Shown piece after piece: positions 61,637 through 64,000 of a stretch of 64,000 bases of DNA (positions are counted from its first letter, which is position 1; every line of letters begins with the position of its first letter). Both the position numbers and the translations under genes were made by a program. This DNA is from Portunus trituberculatus (lineage: Eukaryota; Arthropoda; Malacostraca; Decapoda; Portunidae), in assembly GCF_017591435.1 (NCBI RefSeq), contig NC_059289.1, forward strand, positions 20,990,806 through 21,054,805, given 5' to 3'. The notes beneath the pieces are model-generated. The model saw only the letters and a program-made list of their open reading frames with translations, was not told the origin of the DNA and made no database searches.

Positions 61637-61690
61637 TGATTTTGATCTTAATTCTACAGGTGTCCCAGGATTTCTCCTGAGGCAGGCCTG
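61637..61690 (-). repeat. Short GATC-rich repeat, minus orientation
   Basis: Minus strand: CAGGCCTGCCTCAGGAGAAA, CACCTGTAGAATTAAGATCA. Abuts the (TCAA)n tail of the minus-strand I-like LINE at 61691. Confidence 0.6.
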
Positions 61691-61896
61691 ATTGATTGAT
61701 TGATTGATACATTTATTGTTGAATTAATAAATAATTACAAAAAAGGTGAAGGATGGGCCTTGCCACCCACCCCCTGGGCAAAGACTTAAGGTTAAAGTAT
61801 CACAAAAATAACTCTGGACAGTATACACAACAAGAATACAAGTATTTCAATAGATAAATAAATACACATATTGCACACCTTATTGCCTAAGACATC

Positions 61897-63354
61897 CTAC
61901 AGTCTGGGAGCAAACTGAGGATATTCCTGAGTATTTCTGAGGGTGGCAGAGTCTAGGAGATGGTCAATGAGGCTGTACAAGTCATGCTGACCTTGTGGCC
62001 TAAATTTAGCAATGAGAGGACATTCCATGATATAGTGCCGCAGAGTGTGTCCCCTTGGTGCAGCACACAGAACACAGCACACACCAGGAGAAGCACTGAC
62101 TTCCCAAAAGTATTTGTAGCCTAATCTGAGCCTCATTGCCACCCTGTAATGTGATGCAGTGTGTCTCCCGTAGGTATAAGCACAGCTCTGGGAGACACGT
62201 GCATAGGTGATGCCATCCTTGCCAGGAGCTGTTGACTTGCCCAACTTGACTGCCGAGAGGAGTTCGTCATGCGTGATAGGCACACAGGTGTCGTCCAGCA
62301 GAGGAACACTGTGGCAAAGCAACTCCATCCTTCGTGGTCTTTGCTGATCAAGCGCCTCCTGGTGTTCCACAGGAAGGCCAGAGAAGGATGAGGCTTCCTT
62401 CCACTGCAAGACAAGTTCTCGTGCCCTGCCTGCAGGATCAGGGTCACACACCTGCCGTCTGGACTTGCCCCGGACGCTGTTGACATGGTGCCACACCTCC
62501 CGGAGGGAACGGGCCCTGCGCACCTTGTCCAGGAAGGAGACCCAGTATTTCTTCCTTTCCTGCTGCCACTGATCCGTGAGGTGTCGAGCCACGGTAACCA
62601 TGGCATCCCGTGACTCTGTGTCTGCTGGGTTGAGCTGCCAACGTCTCTGGTAGGCAGCGAGCGTCTGTTGGCAGTTCAGAATGACAGGGTCGGTAGCGTA
62701 AGTCCAGTGGCGTGGAGCATGGGCCTTTGCTGGAACCCTTGGAGTCGTGATGAATCCCTCGATGGTGTGCAGGAGTCCGTCGTACAGTGCCTCTGCATCA
62801 GCAAAGGAGCCCTTCATGGCAGCGTACCATGCCACCACATTGACGACGAGGTCCGTCATCCTGGATGGTGGCACCGTCAAGCGCTTCCTGGGCACTGCCG
62901 GGGTGGACTGCACCGGGAGGGTCGTCTCCAGGGTGAAGTGGTCGCTCAGCAATGACCTGACAAGATAAGTTTGGGCAGTATACGTTGGCATATTGATGAG
63001 GGCTACATAATCAAGTCTGCCTCCTTGAACATGTGTGGGTGTGTGGTCCCCAGTAAGTACAGCTGTATCTGTGGTGTCAAGGAAAGCCTTCCAGCGCACA
63101 CCATTGGCATTGGTGGTGAGGTGGCTTCCTAGTTCCTTATGCCTGGCATTAAGGTCACCCATGATAACACTCTGCTCTTCAAGATCATACTCAGGAAAAT
63201 TTGCAATATTAAGGGCACCAGCATGAATGTACATGTTTACAAAGTAAATAATTTCACCCACAGTGTGTAAGCAAACAGTAATAAATTCAATACCCTCAGT
63301 GACCCCCATTTCCATGAAGTTAACTGGAATCCCATGTTTAATGTAAGTGGCCAT
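61897..63354 (-). CDS. In-frame fusion of LINE endonuclease to LINE C-terminal tail
   Basis: 485 codons. Endonuclease from about residue 1 to 165: IIYFVNMYIHAGALNIANFP, SVIMGDLNARHKELGS (catalytic GDLNARH), THVQGGRLDYVALINMP, LVRSLLSDHFTLETTLPV (SDH). The linker to about 375 has W-x-SFLDKVRRARSLREVWHH and KLGKSTAPGKDGITYARVS. There the sequence passes from the start of RT (APGKDGIT) directly to the zinc-knuckle tail (ARVSQSCAYTYGRHTAS, CVLCAAPRGHTLRHYIMECP), ending FAPRL. RT and RNase H are absent. The endonuclease N terminus (first 55 residues or so) is in another frame upstream (63237-63539). If translated it would make a nuclease-like protein with a nucleic-acid-binding tail; a cellular role is not supported by anything else here. 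Confidence 0.82.
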   Translation of the reverse strand: MATYIKHGIPVNFMEMGVTEGIEFITVCLHTVGEIIYFVNMYIHAGALNIANFPEYDLEEQSVIMGDLNARHKELGSHLTTNANGVRWKAFLDTTDTAVLTGDHTPTHVQGGRLDYVALINMPTYTAQTYLVRSLLSDHFTLETTLPVQSTPAVPRKRLTVPPSRMTDLVVNVVAWYAAMKGSFADAEALYDGLLHTIEGFITTPRVPAKAHAPRHWTYATDPVILNCQQTLAAYQRRWQLNPADTESRDAMVTVARHLTDQWQQERKKYWVSFLDKVRRARSLREVWHHVNSVRGKSRRQVCDPDPAGRARELVLQWKEASSFSGLPVEHQEALDQQRPRRMELLCHSVPLLDDTCVPITHDELLSAVKLGKSTAPGKDGITYARVSQSCAYTYGRHTASHYRVAMRLRLGYKYFWEVSASPGVCCVLCAAPRGHTLRHYIMECPLIAKFRPQGQHDLYSLIDHLLDSATLRNTQEYPQFAPRL

Positions 63355-63369
63355 CTCCCGACTACTGCC

Positions 63370-63539
63370 GTCACCACAACTGAGGCATAACCCCGCAGCT
63401 CAGGCACCCTTGGCCCTACCTCCTGTAAGGAAATAATGTCAGGCTTATAGAGAAGGACATGAGAGTGTAAGTCAGTGAAACGGGCATGTAGACCATTGAC
63501 ATTCCATGTTAGGGTGCGGAAAGTCTTACTGTTCATCAC
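63370..63539 (-). pseudogene. Endonuclease N terminus of I-like LINE, frameshifted
   Basis: Starts MMNSKTFRTLTWNVNGLHA, then HSHVLLYKPDIISLQEVGPR: the NVNG and LQE motifs (Asn and Glu of the APE active site). It runs out of frame near 63370; the correct frame resumes in the long ORF ending at 63354. The start overlaps the end of ORF1 by 14 bp, the usual arrangement for reinitiation in two-ORF LINEs. Confidence 0.75.
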
Positions 63540-63951
63540 GATGGTGTTGCATCTGTGTCTTCAGGCCATCCACTTCCTGTGTCAGGCGAGACATCTGCTC
63601 CATCAGCATCTGCATGGATGCCATCAGATGTCCCTGGTCTGGCTCGGGGCTGGCAGTCTTTAGATTTCCCTGGTCTGGCTCGGAGCTGGCAGTCTTCAGA
63701 TGTCCCTGCTCTGGCTCGGGGCTGGCAGTCTTCAGGTGTCCCTGGTCCGGCTCGGGGCTGGCAGTCCGGGCTGGGATTGGTCTGTGGCACCGCTTCTTCT
63801 TTCGGCTGACCAGTGTCCATTCACCTGCATTATCCTCCTCACAGTCTGCCACAGGTGACTTGCTCTCTGAAGCAGGGGGAGCAGGGGCCATCCCTGAGAG
63901 GCTCCAGGGCTGTCGTGTGGCTCCCTTGACTGGCTTGGCAGGATTATCCAT
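63526..63951 (-). CDS. ORF1 (gag-like) protein of I-like LINE, C-terminal part
   Basis: Frame of 141 codons from the first ATG inside the window; the real start may be upstream of 64000. Reads EWTLVSRKKKRCHRPIP (a W-x-x-V-x-R-K motif common at the C-terminal side of LINE ORF1 proteins), then a tandem 12-residue repeat of ASPEPDQGHLKT (four copies, about 63633-63770), then a predicted helix MQMLMEQMSRLTQEVDGLKT. No CCHC knuckle is visible in this part. Role inferred from the family: RNA binding. Confidence 0.65.
   Translation of the reverse strand: MDNPAKPVKGATRQPWSLSGMAPAPPASESKSPVADCEEDNAGEWTLVSRKKKRCHRPIPARTASPEPDQGHLKTASPEPEQGHLKTASSEPDQGNLKTASPEPDQGHLMASMQMLMEQMSRLTQEVDGLKTQMQHHRDEQ
63631..63768. 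repeat. 36-bp coding minisatellite in LINE ORF1
   Basis: Three full and one partial unit of TCCCTGGTCTGGCTCGGGGC plus TGGCAGTCTTCAGATG on the plus strand (63631, 63667, 63703, 63739), with few substitutions. Encodes the 12-residue Pro/Glu-rich repeat on the minus strand. Confidence 0.9.
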
Positions 63952-64000
63952 CCTCGGTGTGGGTGCAGCAGCAGTTGCACATTGCCCTGCGGCCTTGTCC

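Larger units (their letters stand above)
61691..64000 (-). mobile_element. I-like LINE, minus strand, RT and RNase H deleted internally; runs off window
   Basis: The (TCAA)n tail at 61691-61708, 3' UTR, C-terminal tail, endonuclease and ORF1 are all present, but the RT and RNase H, normally about 2 kb, are missing. The 5' end lies beyond 64000. The internal deletion keeps the reading frame. Confidence 0.85.

Overview
This window is eukaryotic, from an arthropod and most likely a decapod crustacean. The evidence is spliced coding exons with GT..AG borders, no operon structure, very long AT and GT microsatellites, tRNA-derived SINEs, and dense mixtures of CR1-like, I-like and other LINEs with DIRS, Gypsy, hAT and Tigger elements. 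The species itself cannot be read from the sequence. I estimate that well over two thirds of the window is transposon-derived.

The one host gene I can support lies on the + strand: the 3' end of an amphiphysin (Amph/BIN1-type) gene. Three exons (16544-16659, 26921-27063, 35501-35581) join in frame into the last part of the linker and a complete C-terminal SH3 domain, followed by a 3' UTR with several AATAAA signals (36645, 36966, 37776). The BAR-domain exons must lie upstream of the window. Introns of 10.3 kb and 8.4 kb separate these exons and are filled with transposons, mostly antisense LINEs.

Layout. 1-5110: a hAT-like element (760-4903, 7/8 target duplication) stuffed with a double fold-back of a LINE tail, a Tigger remnant sitting in a TA microsatellite, and a tRNA SINE. 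5111-14822: four minus-strand CR1-like LINE copies stacked head to tail in GT repeats, the first split by a plus-strand Jockey/I-type LINE. 15300-15770: a plus-strand LINE piece. 16544-35581: the amphiphysin exons, with CR1-like copies 5-8 in the introns, a second Tigger, a DIRS fragment and two inverted-repeat elements. 35582-38300: 3' UTR and plain intergenic DNA. 38300-42280: a DIRS element with a gag-like ORF and an RT-RNaseH-tyrosine recombinase ORF, cut off at a junction with CR1-like copy 9 (to 45240). 45245-47760: a second LINE family and an I-like LINE tail carrying a tRNA-Val-type SINE. 47765-49760: two minisatellites of 21 bp and 18 bp. 50317-51660: a second hAT with a LINE tail inserted in its GA repeat. 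51661-57261: a decayed Gypsy-class LTR element whose integrase precedes its reverse transcriptase. 57262-64000: three more LINE copies, including an I-like copy whose endonuclease is fused in frame to its C-terminal tail by an internal deletion.

No host pathway or operon can be reconstructed beyond amphiphysin. The strongest unusual signals are these: a CR1-like LINE family bounded by GT/AC microsatellite at both ends, always in the same orientation; TA microsatellites grown at the same coding position in two LINE copies; the integrase-before-RT Gypsy element; and an 18-bp minisatellite that is open in several frames.
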